Positions 23,614 to 31,213 of a stretch of 36,793 nt of DNA are shown piece after piece. This DNA is from Bacteroidales bacterium. GTDB taxonomy: Bacteria > Bacteroidota > Bacteroidia > Bacteroidales > VadinHA17. Position 1 is the stretch's first letter; every line of letters begins with the position of its first letter. The notes below the pieces were generated by a model. The model was not told the origin of the DNA. It made no database searches and worked only from the letters and a program-made list of their open reading frames with translations. Where the stretch lies: NCBI GenBank assembly GCA_030692905.1, contig JAUYBT010000168.1, positions 1 through 36,793 of the forward strand. Reading direction: 5' to 3'. The position numbers and the translations under genes are program-made.

Positions 23614-24465
23614 ATGAGCCTTAAAAATTTTATCCTAAGCAAAGTATTTATTAAGAATCTTGGGTTTGCGATTGTTATTATTGTTGGAGTTGTAATGATG
23701 TTGCTTATATATCTTAATTTCTATACCAGGCATGGACAGGCACGGCCTGTTCCCGATTTTTTCGGGCTTACAACGGAGCAGATGGCCAAACTGGCAAAAA
23801 AGAGCAGACTGAGATATCAGGTCATTGATTCAGTTTACACAACTCTTGTTCCACGTGGGTGTGTTGCTGAACAGAATCCCAAACCAGGATTCAAAGTGAA
23901 GAAATGGAGAAATGTCGTTCTTACAATCAATGCCTTTTACCCTGAAATGGTAGCTATGCCAAATCTTGTTGATCTTCCAAAAAGACAGGCAATATTACTT
24001 ACTGAGAGTTCAGGCCTTGAAATCGGACTTTTAATATACAGACCCGATCTCTCCATTGATGTTGTTATCGATCAACTGTATAACGGGAAAAATATCCCTG
24101 AAGGTGATTCCTTGCAGAAGGGTTCGGTGGTCGATCTTGTTCTTGGCAAAGGATTGAGTAACCAGCGTACTCCTGTCCCGGATTTAATAGGAATGAACCT
24201 TGAACCTGCAAAAAACAAAATTCTTGCCTCATCGCTTAATCTCGGGACATATATTTACGATAATACTATTATTAGTGGGGAAGACACTCTTCACGCTTTT
24301 GTCTATAAACAGAATCCCGAATTTAAAGATTATGCCAGCCTGCAGCTTGGATCTGTCATATACCTATGGCTTACAGTTGATTCAGCGAAACTCCGGGTCG
24401 ATTCAACCCTTATAATTTCCGACACAATCCCTTCTGTTGATCTTTTAAATAAGACATCTGACTAA
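23614..24465 (+). CDS. PASTA-domain membrane protein without a kinase
   Basis: The 283-residue protein has one N-terminal membrane helix (about 14-36; FAIVIIVGVVMMLLIYL) and a periplasmic part with three PASTA-like repeats (about 45-112, 115-185, 190-260), seen in VPDFFGLTTEQMAKLAKKS, MPNLVDLPKRQAILLTESSG and VPDLIGMNLEPAKNKIL. PASTA domains bind peptidoglycan stem peptides in Gram-positive kinases and PBPs. Here there is no kinase or transpeptidase domain; such orphan PASTA proteins are typical of Bacteroidota. The last about 25 residues are Ser/Thr/Asp-rich. It is the first gene of an operon, 5 bases before the T9SS cargo gene. Confidence 0.88.
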   Translation: MSLKNFILSKVFIKNLGFAIVIIVGVVMMLLIYLNFYTRHGQARPVPDFFGLTTEQMAKLAKKSRLRYQVIDSVYTTLVPRGCVAEQNPKPGFKVKKWRNVVLTINAFYPEMVAMPNLVDLPKRQAILLTESSGLEIGLLIYRPDLSIDVVIDQLYNGKNIPEGDSLQKGSVVDLVLGKGLSNQRTPVPDLIGMNLEPAKNKILASSLNLGTYIYDNTIISGEDTLHAFVYKQNPEFKDYASLQLGSVIYLWLTVDSAKLRVDSTLIISDTIPSVDLLNKTSD

Positions 24466-24470
24466 ACCTG

Positions 24471-26327
24471 ATGATCAAACAGATAATCTTATATTTGGTT
24501 CTTCTCAATGTTTGTCTGGTTATCTCACCTGCACAGGAAGTTGTTACAGGCCTGCAATCAAATTACAGTATTACAAAAACCAGGGATAATCAGGAAAAAA
24601 ACAAAGGAATAACCACTTCCGGTACCCTGGAACTTCCTCTGTTTGATGATTTTTCAGGGCGATCTGTTTTCCCGGATAGTAAAAAGTGGCTCGACGACTT
24701 TGTATTTATCAACAATACGTACTCCGACCGCCAGATCACTACAGGGATCGCCACTTTCGATGCTCTCGACAATACCGGCAGGCTATATGAGACTGCCTCC
24801 TCATCTGGATTCAAAGCCGACCAACTTACATCTCAACCTGTAAATCTTGATTATAACGCTTCAGAAAATATCTGGCTAAGTTTTTTTTATCAGGCAGGTG
24901 GGTTGGGTGATACTCCTGAAGCAAAAGACAGCATGACTCTTCAGTTTCTTGCACCTGTTGAGAACAAATGGTATTCCGTCTGGAAAGTTGATGGCAATGC
25001 AGATCAGAAGTTCAAACCGGTTATCATCAGGATCGATAAAACCCGTTTCCTTAAGAAAGGATTTCAGTTCCGTTTCATTAACTATGCAAGCCTCAGCCCA
25101 AACCTGAGTGACCCTTCCAGGGTTGGGAATTGTGATATCTGGAACATTGATTATGTTCTTCTTGACAAAAACAGGAATGCCGGAGACACTGTCTTTGCCG
25201 ATGTGGCTTTCAGACTTCCTCTCCGCTCTCTGCTCAAGAGTTATGAGGCAATGCCATGGAGACAATTCAGGCAGATCGAACTCCAGGAGATGGGCTCATC
25301 AATACCCATTCATTACCGCAATAATGATATAATTACCAGAAATGTAACCCGTAATTTTGAGATATGGGATGTTTACAAAAATTCGCAATCCCATTTTTTC
25401 TCAGCCGGCGCAACAAATATCAGTCCTTTAACCAACATCGATTACAACGCTAACCTTGTCTATACTTTCAACACTGTTAATACCGATTCTGCACTGTTCA
25501 GGATTACTTGCTCACTGAAAACAGATGAGTTTGATCCAAAGGGAAACGACACATTAGTCTATTTTCAGAATTTCAAAAACTATTTTGCATTTGACGATGG
25601 GTCATCAGAAGGGGGATACGGAATAAACGGACTTGGTTCAAGAAACGCGATGGTAGCTTACCGGTATGTATCATTCATTCAGGACACATTGAGAGCTATA
25701 AGTATATGCTTCAACGACAGCTATATGGATGCTAACAAAAGAGCATTTGACCTGATGGTTTGGGATAATAACAACGGCATACCCGGTAATGTAATATATT
25801 CCAGGGAAGAGGTTATGGTCGAACAGGGTGAAGCGATTAACGGTTTTTATACCTATAATATTCCTGAAGGGGTTATTGTGAACGACATATTTTATGTTGG
25901 CTGGAAGCAGCGATCAGAAACATTTCTGAATGCCGGCTTTGATATTAACACCCCTCACGCAGGCAGGCAGTTATTCTGGTTAAGTGGTGAATGGCAACAG
26001 TCGCAGGTACAGGGTAGCATAATGATAAGACCTGTTGTAGGTGATCCTCTGAAGATAACTTCAATTAATGATACTTATTACAGGAATAAAAACCTGATCA
26101 GTATATGGCCTAATCCTGCAACTGACTATGTCAATGTTAACCCGGGAGAACTAAAATTATCGGGATTGATCTACATAACAGTAATGGACCTATCTGGTCG
26201 TGAACTGATAAAAGTACCCTTCAGTGAACGGATTGAGATCTCTTCTCTGCATGAGGGCATATACATTATTATTACAAGTATAAATAGCTTACCTGTAGGC
26301 TATAACCGGTTAATTAAAACAAGGTAA
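24471..26327 (+). CDS. Secreted protein with type IX secretion sorting domain
   Basis: The 618-residue product starts with a Sec signal peptide (MIKQIILYLVLLNVCLVISP, about 1-21) and ends in a type A T9SS C-terminal sorting domain (about 540-618; SIWPNPATDYVNVN, VMDLSGRELIKV, LHEGIYIIITS), which directs export across the outer membrane by the T9SS. The middle shows repeating beta-sandwich-like segments, with FAFDDGSSEGGYGING at about 365 similar to regions in other large secreted Bacteroidota proteins; no enzyme motif is recognised. It lies between the PASTA gene (5-base gap) and rluD (9-base gap), probably one transcript. The function is unknown; an envelope or adhesion role is inference. 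Confidence 0.85.
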   Translation: MIKQIILYLVLLNVCLVISPAQEVVTGLQSNYSITKTRDNQEKNKGITTSGTLELPLFDDFSGRSVFPDSKKWLDDFVFINNTYSDRQITTGIATFDALDNTGRLYETASSSGFKADQLTSQPVNLDYNASENIWLSFFYQAGGLGDTPEAKDSMTLQFLAPVENKWYSVWKVDGNADQKFKPVIIRIDKTRFLKKGFQFRFINYASLSPNLSDPSRVGNCDIWNIDYVLLDKNRNAGDTVFADVAFRLPLRSLLKSYEAMPWRQFRQIELQEMGSSIPIHYRNNDIITRNVTRNFEIWDVYKNSQSHFFSAGATNISPLTNIDYNANLVYTFNTVNTDSALFRITCSLKTDEFDPKGNDTLVYFQNFKNYFAFDDGSSEGGYGINGLGSRNAMVAYRYVSFIQDTLRAISICFNDSYMDANKRAFDLMVWDNNNGIPGNVIYSREEVMVEQGEAINGFYTYNIPEGVIVNDIFYVGWKQRSETFLNAGFDINTPHAGRQLFWLSGEWQQSQVQGSIMIRPVVGDPLKITSINDTYYRNKNLISIWPNPATDYVNVNPGELKLSGLIYITVMDLSGRELIKVPFSERIEISSLHEGIYIIITSINSLPVGYNRLIKTR

Positions 26328-26336
26328 ACACCAAAA

Positions 26337-27371
26337 ATGACGGAAGAAGAATTAGTTGACCAGCAAGAGCTTTTTGAACATCACAGGTTTAAAGCCGATC
26401 CCGGACAATCGCTGCTGAGGATAGATAAATTCCTCTCAGACAGACTCGAGAACATTTCCAGAACACGCATCCAGAATGCCGCTAATGCAGGAAATATTCT
26501 GGTTAACAATAATCCTGTTAAACCGAACTATAAAGTTAAACCCGGGGACATAGTACAGGTAGTTTTGCCGACTCCCCCAAGAGAAATTGAACTTATTCCG
26601 GAAAACATTCCGTTAAATATTGTTTATGAAGATGATGATGTCCTGGTAGTTAACAAAGAACCCGGAATGGTGGTACATCCTGCCTATGGTAATTATTCCG
26701 GCACTTTGGTAAATGCATTGATGTGGCACTTCAGGGATCTTCCCCTTTTTAATACAGGTGAAAGCAGGCCGGGGCTGGTTCACAGGCTGGATAAAAACAC
26801 TTCCGGAATTCTTGTTATTGCAAAGAATGAATTCGCCCTGAACAGACTCTCGAAACAATTTTTTGATCGCACCACCGATCGAAGATATAATGCCCTCGTG
26901 TGGGGAACACCCGACCCGTTTGATGGCACTATTACGGGAAATATCGGCAGGAATATAAAAGACAGGAAGATAATGCAGGTGTTCAAGGATGGCAGTGAGG
27001 GGAAGACAGCAATAACACATTATAAGGTTATTGAGGATCTCGGATATATTTCACTTATTGAATGTAAACTTGAGACCGGTCGTACCCATCAGATCAGGGT
27101 CCATTTCAGTCATATTAAACACCCCTTGTTTAACGACGAGGAATACGGTGGAGATCAAATACTTAAAGGAACGACCTTTACAAAATATCAGCAATTTATT
27201 AAGAATTGTTTTAAGATACTTCCACGTCAGGCGCTGCATGCAAAATCGCTGGTATTCGATCATCCTGTTACCGGGAAAAGACTCTCTTTCGACTCCGATC
27301 TGCCTGACGACATGCAACAGGTAATTGAAAAATGGAGGAAATATATTTCCGGCAGGGATTCCACTCTATAA
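26337..27371 (+). CDS. rluD: RluD-type 23S rRNA pseudouridine synthase
   Basis: Isomerises uridines in 23S rRNA (helix 69 in E. coli RluD). The 344 residues comprise an N-terminal extension, an S4 RNA-binding domain (about 28-85; RIDKFLSDRLENISRTRIQN) and a pseudouridine synthase domain. The catalytic Asp is Asp152 in HRLDKNTSGILVIAK, preceded by VVNKEPGMVVHP and followed by LETGRTHQIRVHFSHIKHP. RluC/RluA specificity cannot be fully excluded. It is third in the PASTA-T9SS-rluD operon, with no terminator recognised after its stop. In related genomes, by recollection, ddl follows directly; here a transposase sits there instead. Confidence 0.92.
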   Translation: MTEEELVDQQELFEHHRFKADPGQSLLRIDKFLSDRLENISRTRIQNAANAGNILVNNNPVKPNYKVKPGDIVQVVLPTPPREIELIPENIPLNIVYEDDDVLVVNKEPGMVVHPAYGNYSGTLVNALMWHFRDLPLFNTGESRPGLVHRLDKNTSGILVIAKNEFALNRLSKQFFDRTTDRRYNALVWGTPDPFDGTITGNIGRNIKDRKIMQVFKDGSEGKTAITHYKVIEDLGYISLIECKLETGRTHQIRVHFSHIKHPLFNDEEYGGDQILKGTTFTKYQQFIKNCFKILPRQALHAKSLVFDHPVTGKRLSFDSDLPDDMQQVIEKWRKYISGRDSTL

Positions 27372-27510
27372 TTATAAGGTAATTTATCTATCTTTCCAAG
27401 CCTAGCGACCTGAGCTACACGCTCCACTCTTCTTCATAGTCGTATAGTCAAAGAGGGATGTTCATAAATACTGAAAACTATTGATTAACAAATAGTTAAA
27501 TCTCATTAAC

Positions 27511-27569
27511 TTTAAGAAAAAACCCCGAAAAAGCTCGTAACAGCTAAAAATCGGGGTAATTTTCTTAAA
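27511..27569 (+). promoter_or_regulatory. Three-tier hairpin just before the transposase ATG
   Basis: Outer pair TTTAAGAAAA (27511-27520) with TTTTCTTAAA (27560-27569), then ACCCCGA (27522-27528) with TCGGGGT (27551-27557), and an inner AGCT/AGCT pair. It ends 6 bases before the ATG. A structure of this kind could hide the ribosome site from read-through transcripts, as in some insertion sequences. Confidence 0.5.
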
Positions 27570-27574
27570 ACACT

Positions 27575-28939
27575 ATGAGAAAAATACGAAAAATTTACGA
27601 GACTACCCAAGAATTTAGCTTTATCTCACCTGAAAAAGAGTTTTCACTCTACTTTAAAGCGTTCCAACAGTCAGAACTTGGTGGAATTTATCAGGCAATA
27701 CCCTGGAATGAACTTGTTAAGAGTTTAAAAATCAGGAAGAACAGAAAAGGACCTGATCCGACATTTAGTCCACAGGGGATGCTTGCCCTGATGTTTTTAA
27801 AGTCATATGTGGGTTGTTCAGACAAGAAACTAATCATCCACCTTAACGGGAATATTCAGTTTCAAATGTTTTGCGGTATTTTCCTTGGTCCTGAGCATAT
27901 TAGCAATTACAAGATAGTCAGTGACATACGCTGTGAACTTTCCAAGAAAATTGACATCAAGGCACTTCAGGGTGTTTTGGCAGGTTCCTGGAAGCCTTAT
28001 CTGAAAGAACCCAATATCATGCTGGAAGACGCAACCTGTTATGAGACTTCCATGCGTTATCCAACCAACGTAAAACTTTTGTGGGAAAGCACAGAATGGT
28101 CATACAAACAGCTGAAGCTTATATGTAAATACCTAAAAATTAGAATGCCTCGAAATAAGTACGAAGAACAATGGAACAAGTATAACAACTATAGCCATAA
28201 GCGGAAGAAGACACATAAGGAAACAGCCAAACGTACCAGGAGCCTGCTCTATTTATTGGAAAAGATACTTGTTTTGCTCAAGGAAATAGAAAGTCAGTAT
28301 CAGCATCAGCTTGATTTGCCTAATAGATATTACACCAATATTAAAATCATTCGCAAAGTTCTAAAGCAACAGCAAGAGATTTTTCAAACAGGCAAGAGTG
28401 TACCCGATCGAATAGTAAGCATATCGAAATCATACATTAGGCCTATTGTTCGGGGCAAAGAAGTAAAAGCAGTTGAGTTCGGAGCCAAAGTGAATATGAT
28501 CCAGTTTGATGGGATCAACTTTATCGAGCATATAAGTTTTAATGCTTTTAATGAGGGGACAAGGCTTGTAAAGTCAATACGTTATGGGAGGAGCTTGTTT
28601 GGCAAGATCACCCATATATCGGCCGATGATATATATGCTACCAATGCAAACCGCAAATACAGTACCTCTGCACACATCGTGACCAATTTCAAGCGTAAAG
28701 GAAGGGCTGGAAAACATGAAGAACACAGGCGGATCATCAGCAGAGAGTTAAGGAAAGAGAGGACAATACGAATGGAAGGCAGTTTTGGAACAGAGAAGGA
28801 ACACTATGGACTTCAGAAGATTAAAGCCAGGACAGAGAAGAATGAAATCCTCTGGATCTTCTTCGGGGTACATACAGCAAATGCTGTTAGGATAGCAAAA
28901 CGTTTAGCTGTCTCAAGGGTCGAACGCATGGCATCTTAG
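27575..28939 (+). CDS. IS5/IS1182-like DDE transposase
   Basis: Cut-and-paste transposase of 454 residues, full length by appearance. The N-terminal part (about 30-130) resembles the InsH/DUF772 region of the superfamily, as in GMLALMFLKSYVGCSDKKL. The catalytic triad is visible: Asp152 in LEDATCYETSMRYPTN, Asp351 or 352 in ISADDIYATNANR, and Glu401 in RMEGSFGTEKEHYGLQKI. A Lys/Arg-rich insertion (about 190-280) separates the first two acids. There is no frameshift, so it could be active. Downstream bases give no second ORF. It interrupts what I think was a rluD-ddl neighbourhood. I cannot assign the IS family beyond the IS4/IS5/IS1182 superfamily. Confidence 0.88.
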   Translation: MRKIRKIYETTQEFSFISPEKEFSLYFKAFQQSELGGIYQAIPWNELVKSLKIRKNRKGPDPTFSPQGMLALMFLKSYVGCSDKKLIIHLNGNIQFQMFCGIFLGPEHISNYKIVSDIRCELSKKIDIKALQGVLAGSWKPYLKEPNIMLEDATCYETSMRYPTNVKLLWESTEWSYKQLKLICKYLKIRMPRNKYEEQWNKYNNYSHKRKKTHKETAKRTRSLLYLLEKILVLLKEIESQYQHQLDLPNRYYTNIKIIRKVLKQQQEIFQTGKSVPDRIVSISKSYIRPIVRGKEVKAVEFGAKVNMIQFDGINFIEHISFNAFNEGTRLVKSIRYGRSLFGKITHISADDIYATNANRKYSTSAHIVTNFKRKGRAGKHEEHRRIISRELRKERTIRMEGSFGTEKEHYGLQKIKARTEKNEILWIFFGVHTANAVRIAKRLAVSRVERMAS

Positions 28940-29122
28940 CAGAGTAAATCCAGAAGTTGCGGTACAACGATTGGGATTATTTTGCCTAATAATCACTCTT
29001 TTGTAAAAAATACAGCTCAAAAACCAATTTGGTTACTGTCAAAATGAAAAATGAGTAAAACTCAAGGTTGTGAATTATACTCATTTCTGAAATTTGTCCT
29101 TACTCCTGAAAATCCCCAAAGA

Positions 29123-29152
29123 GAACAAACGAATGAAGAACAAACGAATGAA
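29123..29152 (+). repeat. Two tandem 15-bp repeats
   Basis: GAACAAACGAATGAA occurs at 29123-29137 and again, identical, at 29138-29152, followed by GAA as the start of a partial third copy. It lies in the gene-free stretch between the transposase and the ygcG-type gene. Confidence 0.75.
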
Positions 29153-29163
29153 GAATTTAGAAC

Positions 29164-29219
29164 TTTTGTCTTTTTACTTTTGTCTTTTGTCTTGCCTTAA
29201 GCCCTGAGCTACCAGCTAC
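29164..29219 (-). repeat. Degenerate heptamer-periodic repeat entering the ygcG 3' end
   Basis: The plus strand can be cut into sevens: TTTTGTC, TTTTTAC, TTTTGTC, TTTTGTC, TTGCCTT, AAGCCCT, GAGCTAC, CAGCTAC. The last two units include the stop codon region of the ygcG-type gene. The composition is the reverse-complement type of the array at 32191-32260. Confidence 0.55.
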
Positions 29220-30024
29220 CTCCGGCGCCGCCACCACCAAAGCTGCCTCCACCGAAACCGCCGAAGCCGCCGCCTCCACCGCCACCACCGGAAAAACCAC
29301 CCCAGCTTCCGCTATGCGAACCTCTTCCCGAATTCATCATTCCGAGAAGTAACCAGAATGGTAATCCGCCGGTACTGATATTTTTATTGTTCGAGCCTAC
29401 TGATTTTCTGGAGATCATTGCTATTATAATGATGATTATAAAAATTATGAGACCAAACGGAACATCTTTACCGGTGCTCTTCTTTGCCTTTTGTCCATAT
29501 TCAGCAGCTGAAAACTCACCTCTTGCCAACGACATGAGGGTATTTGCAGCATTACTAAGCCCGCCATAATAATCTCCGGCTCTGAATGCAGGTAGTATCT
29601 CGTTATCAACTATCTCACCACAGGTTATATCCGGAATTGCTCCCTCGAGACCATATCCCGGAGTAATCTGAACCTCTCCCTTAGAATCAGGAGTTTTAGG
29701 TTTAACCAGAATAAGTACACCATTGTTAAGTCCTTTCTGACCTATACCCCATTTTTCTGCTAAACGTTGTGCATAGTCCGATTTGTCATATCCACTAAGA
29801 GTGGGTACAATAACGATTGCTATCTGTGTTGATGTTGAATCGTTGAAAGCGACCAGCTTCCGTTCGAGCATACTGACTTCTTCTGCTTTGAGCATCCCTG
29901 CAAAATCGTTAACGAGCCTTGGAGGAACAGGCCTGGCAGGGATATCCTGTGAAAATACTCTGTTAATTGAAATAGTGCAGAATAGAATCGCAAGAGTTAG
30001 CAAATACAAATCTTTTCTTTTCAT
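29209..30024 (-). CDS. YgcG-type TPM-domain membrane protein with glycine-rich tail
   Basis: The 271-residue protein has a signal peptide (about 1-24), a periplasmic TPM domain (about 30-170; VNDFAGMLKAEEVSMLERKL, STQIAIVIVPTLSGYD, RLAEKWGIGQKGLNNGVLIL, PGYGLEGAIPD), a membrane helix of Ile-rich type (PFGLIIFIIIIIIAMIS), and a Gly-rich tail with about 30 Gly ending in GGGGAGGSW. TPM (TLP18.3-Psb32-MOLO-1) proteins have phosphatase or chaperone-like roles in photosystem repair and unknown roles in bacteria. I chose the ATG at 30024 over 30030. Both lie next to the preceding gene's stop (TAATG), but only 30024 has the GGGGGAG site at a normal 8-base distance. Confidence 0.88.
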   Translation of the reverse strand: MKRKDLYLLTLAILFCTISINRVFSQDIPARPVPPRLVNDFAGMLKAEEVSMLERKLVAFNDSTSTQIAIVIVPTLSGYDKSDYAQRLAEKWGIGQKGLNNGVLILVKPKTPDSKGEVQITPGYGLEGAIPDITCGEIVDNEILPAFRAGDYYGGLSNAANTLMSLARGEFSAAEYGQKAKKSTGKDVPFGLIIFIIIIIIAMISRKSVGSNNKNISTGGLPFWLLLGMMNSGRGSHSGSWGGFSGGGGGGGGFGGFGGGSFGGGGAGGSW

Positions 30025-30029
30025 TGTCA

Positions 30030-30479
30030 TTACTCCCCCTTAATTTTATCGAATGAAATCTCATCGGACAGTTCGTTTACATCATCCTTGCTATAAGGGA
30101 AGTGAGTCTTAAGCTGTTTCCCGGCAAGCATAATCCCTTCTGCAAGTCCTTCTGTGAATTTCCCTTCTCTGAAATTTTTCTGAAGAAGTGTGCTTATCTC
30201 ATCCCAAAAACCGGCAGGCACCTTTGCATTAATACCTGCATCACCGATTATGGCGAACTTTCTGTTACTGACAGCAAGATAAAACAGGACTCCGTTGCGT
30301 TCAGTTGTTTTATGCATTCCGAGCTTTTTGAATACCCATGATGCTCTGTCGAGAACATCGCCCGTAAATGAGGTTTCGATATGAACTTTTATTTCGCCCG
30401 AGGTTTCTTTTTCAGCTTCTTTAACAGAAGCAAGAATCTGAGCCTGTTGTTCTTTCGTAAAGAACGATGAAGCTTTCAT
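30030..30479 (-). CDS. Cytoplasmic TPM-domain protein
   Basis: A 149-residue soluble protein with no signal peptide or membrane segment, consisting of a single TPM domain. SSFFTKEQQAQILASVKEAE, ETSGEIKVHIETSF, TTERNGVLFYLAVSNRKFAI, GDAGINAKVPAGFWDEIST and EGKFTEGLAEGIMLAGKQL match the family pattern. It is the middle gene of lemA-TPM-ygcG, 20 bases after lemA and overlapping the downstream gene by one or a few bases (TAATG). In this arrangement the two TPM proteins are thought to act with LemA at the membrane; no biochemical role is established. Confidence 0.85.
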   Translation of the reverse strand: MKASSFFTKEQQAQILASVKEAEKETSGEIKVHIETSFTGDVLDRASWVFKKLGMHKTTERNGVLFYLAVSNRKFAIIGDAGINAKVPAGFWDEISTLLQKNFREGKFTEGLAEGIMLAGKQLKTHFPYSKDDVNELSDEISFDKIKGE

Positions 30480-30499
30480 TTATACTGTATGAATAAAAA

Positions 30500-31102
30500 T
30501 TAAAACTTAACTTCCGGTGCCTTTTCAGCACCTTCAACAGCCTCAAAATAAGGCTTAGCCTGAAAGCCAGACATACCAGCGAGGAAGTTCTGAGGGAACC
30601 GTTTAATATAAGTATTATATGATAAAGCCACTTCATTGAACTTTCTTCTTTCAACTGAAATCCTGTTCTCTGTACCTTCAAGTTCCACCTGTAGATCTCT
30701 GAAATTCTGAGTTGCTTTAAGTACCGGATATTGCTCAACGACAACCATCAACCTTGAAAGAGCTGAAGAAACCTGTCCCTGAGCCTGCTGGAACTGTTGC
30801 ATATTTTCTGCAGTCATTTTTGTAGGATCGATTGTTACGGATGTTGCTTTCGATCTGGCTTCGATTACTTGTGTCAGCGTAGTCTGTTCAAAATTTGCAG
30901 CGCCCTTAACTGTATTGACAAAATTGGGAATCAGGTCGGATCTGCGCTGGTATGCTGTTTCAACATTTCCCCACTGACTTGTTACCCCTTCGTTCATTGT
31001 AACCATTCTATTATAAACTTTTGTGCCCCAAAGCACAATACCCAGAACAACCAGGGCCAGGAAGCCCACTATAATAATTGTAATTAAACAACCTTTTTTC
31101 AT
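30500..31102 (-). CDS. lemA: LemA family membrane protein
   Basis: The 200-residue protein has one N-terminal membrane helix (about 5-28, ITIIIVGFLALVVLGIVLWG) followed by a long helical extracytoplasmic domain. The LemA core is seen in MNEGVTSQWGNVETAYQRRS and DLIPNFVNTVKGAANFEQTT, with SSALSRLMVVVEQYPVLKA and FRDLQVELEGTENRISVERR near the C-terminal half. Function in Bacteroidota is unknown; the family is named after a Listeria antigenic epitope and often co-occurs with TPM/HtpX proteins. I chose ATG 31102. A longer frame begins with a TTG at 31129, but that TTG is part of a TACCTTTG promoter element, so it should not be in the mRNA. Confidence 0.92.
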   Translation of the reverse strand: MKKGCLITIIIVGFLALVVLGIVLWGTKVYNRMVTMNEGVTSQWGNVETAYQRRSDLIPNFVNTVKGAANFEQTTLTQVIEARSKATSVTIDPTKMTAENMQQFQQAQGQVSSALSRLMVVVEQYPVLKATQNFRDLQVELEGTENRISVERRKFNEVALSYNTYIKRFPQNFLAGMSGFQAKPYFEAVEGAEKAPEVKF

Positions 31103-31126
31103 TATTATGATTTTTAAAAATTTCTC

Positions 31127-31134
31127 CAAAGGTA
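31127..31134 (-). promoter_or_regulatory. Candidate -7 promoter element of lemA-TPM-ygcG
   Basis: Minus-strand TACCTTTG, 24 bases before the chosen ATG; transcription should begin near 31120. It overlaps the alternative TTG start of a longer reading frame. Confidence 0.6.
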
Positions 31135-31183
31135 ATACATATGGTTGATTATTCCATTATTCGATTTAATCCGCATTATTGAT

Positions 31184-31191
31184 TATTTTTG
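31184..31191 (+). promoter_or_regulatory. Candidate -7 promoter element of ddl
   Basis: TATTTTTG (TAnnTTTG), 22 bases before the ddl ATG. lemA and ddl are thus divergent with separate promoters in a 111-base spacer. Confidence 0.5.
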
Positions 31192-31213
31192 GGATATTAA
31201 ACTTTGACAAACA

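Larger units (their letters stand above)
27511..28994 (+). mobile_element. Insertion sequence, IS5/IS1182-like, ends not defined
   Basis: One intact-looking DDE transposase gene is preceded by a hairpin (27511-27569) and followed by an AT-rich hairpin (28975-28994). The given limits run from hairpin to hairpin, not from proven termini. I compared the 27372-27574 and 28940-29110 flanks by eye and found no convincing terminal inverted repeats or target-site duplication, so the true element may be longer, or its ends have decayed. Confidence 0.45.

Noticed and set aside
27401-27426. A tRNA-like D-arm string (GTAGCTCAGGT on the minus strand)
   Set aside because: The stem does not close with a GAGC partner, and no T-arm or acceptor 3' end follows, so it is not a tRNA gene. 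At most it is a chance match or a tiny remnant.
27372-29110. Terminal inverted repeats and target duplications of the insertion sequence
   Set aside because: A by-eye comparison of both flanks found only 8-base chance matches, so no ends were reported as proven.
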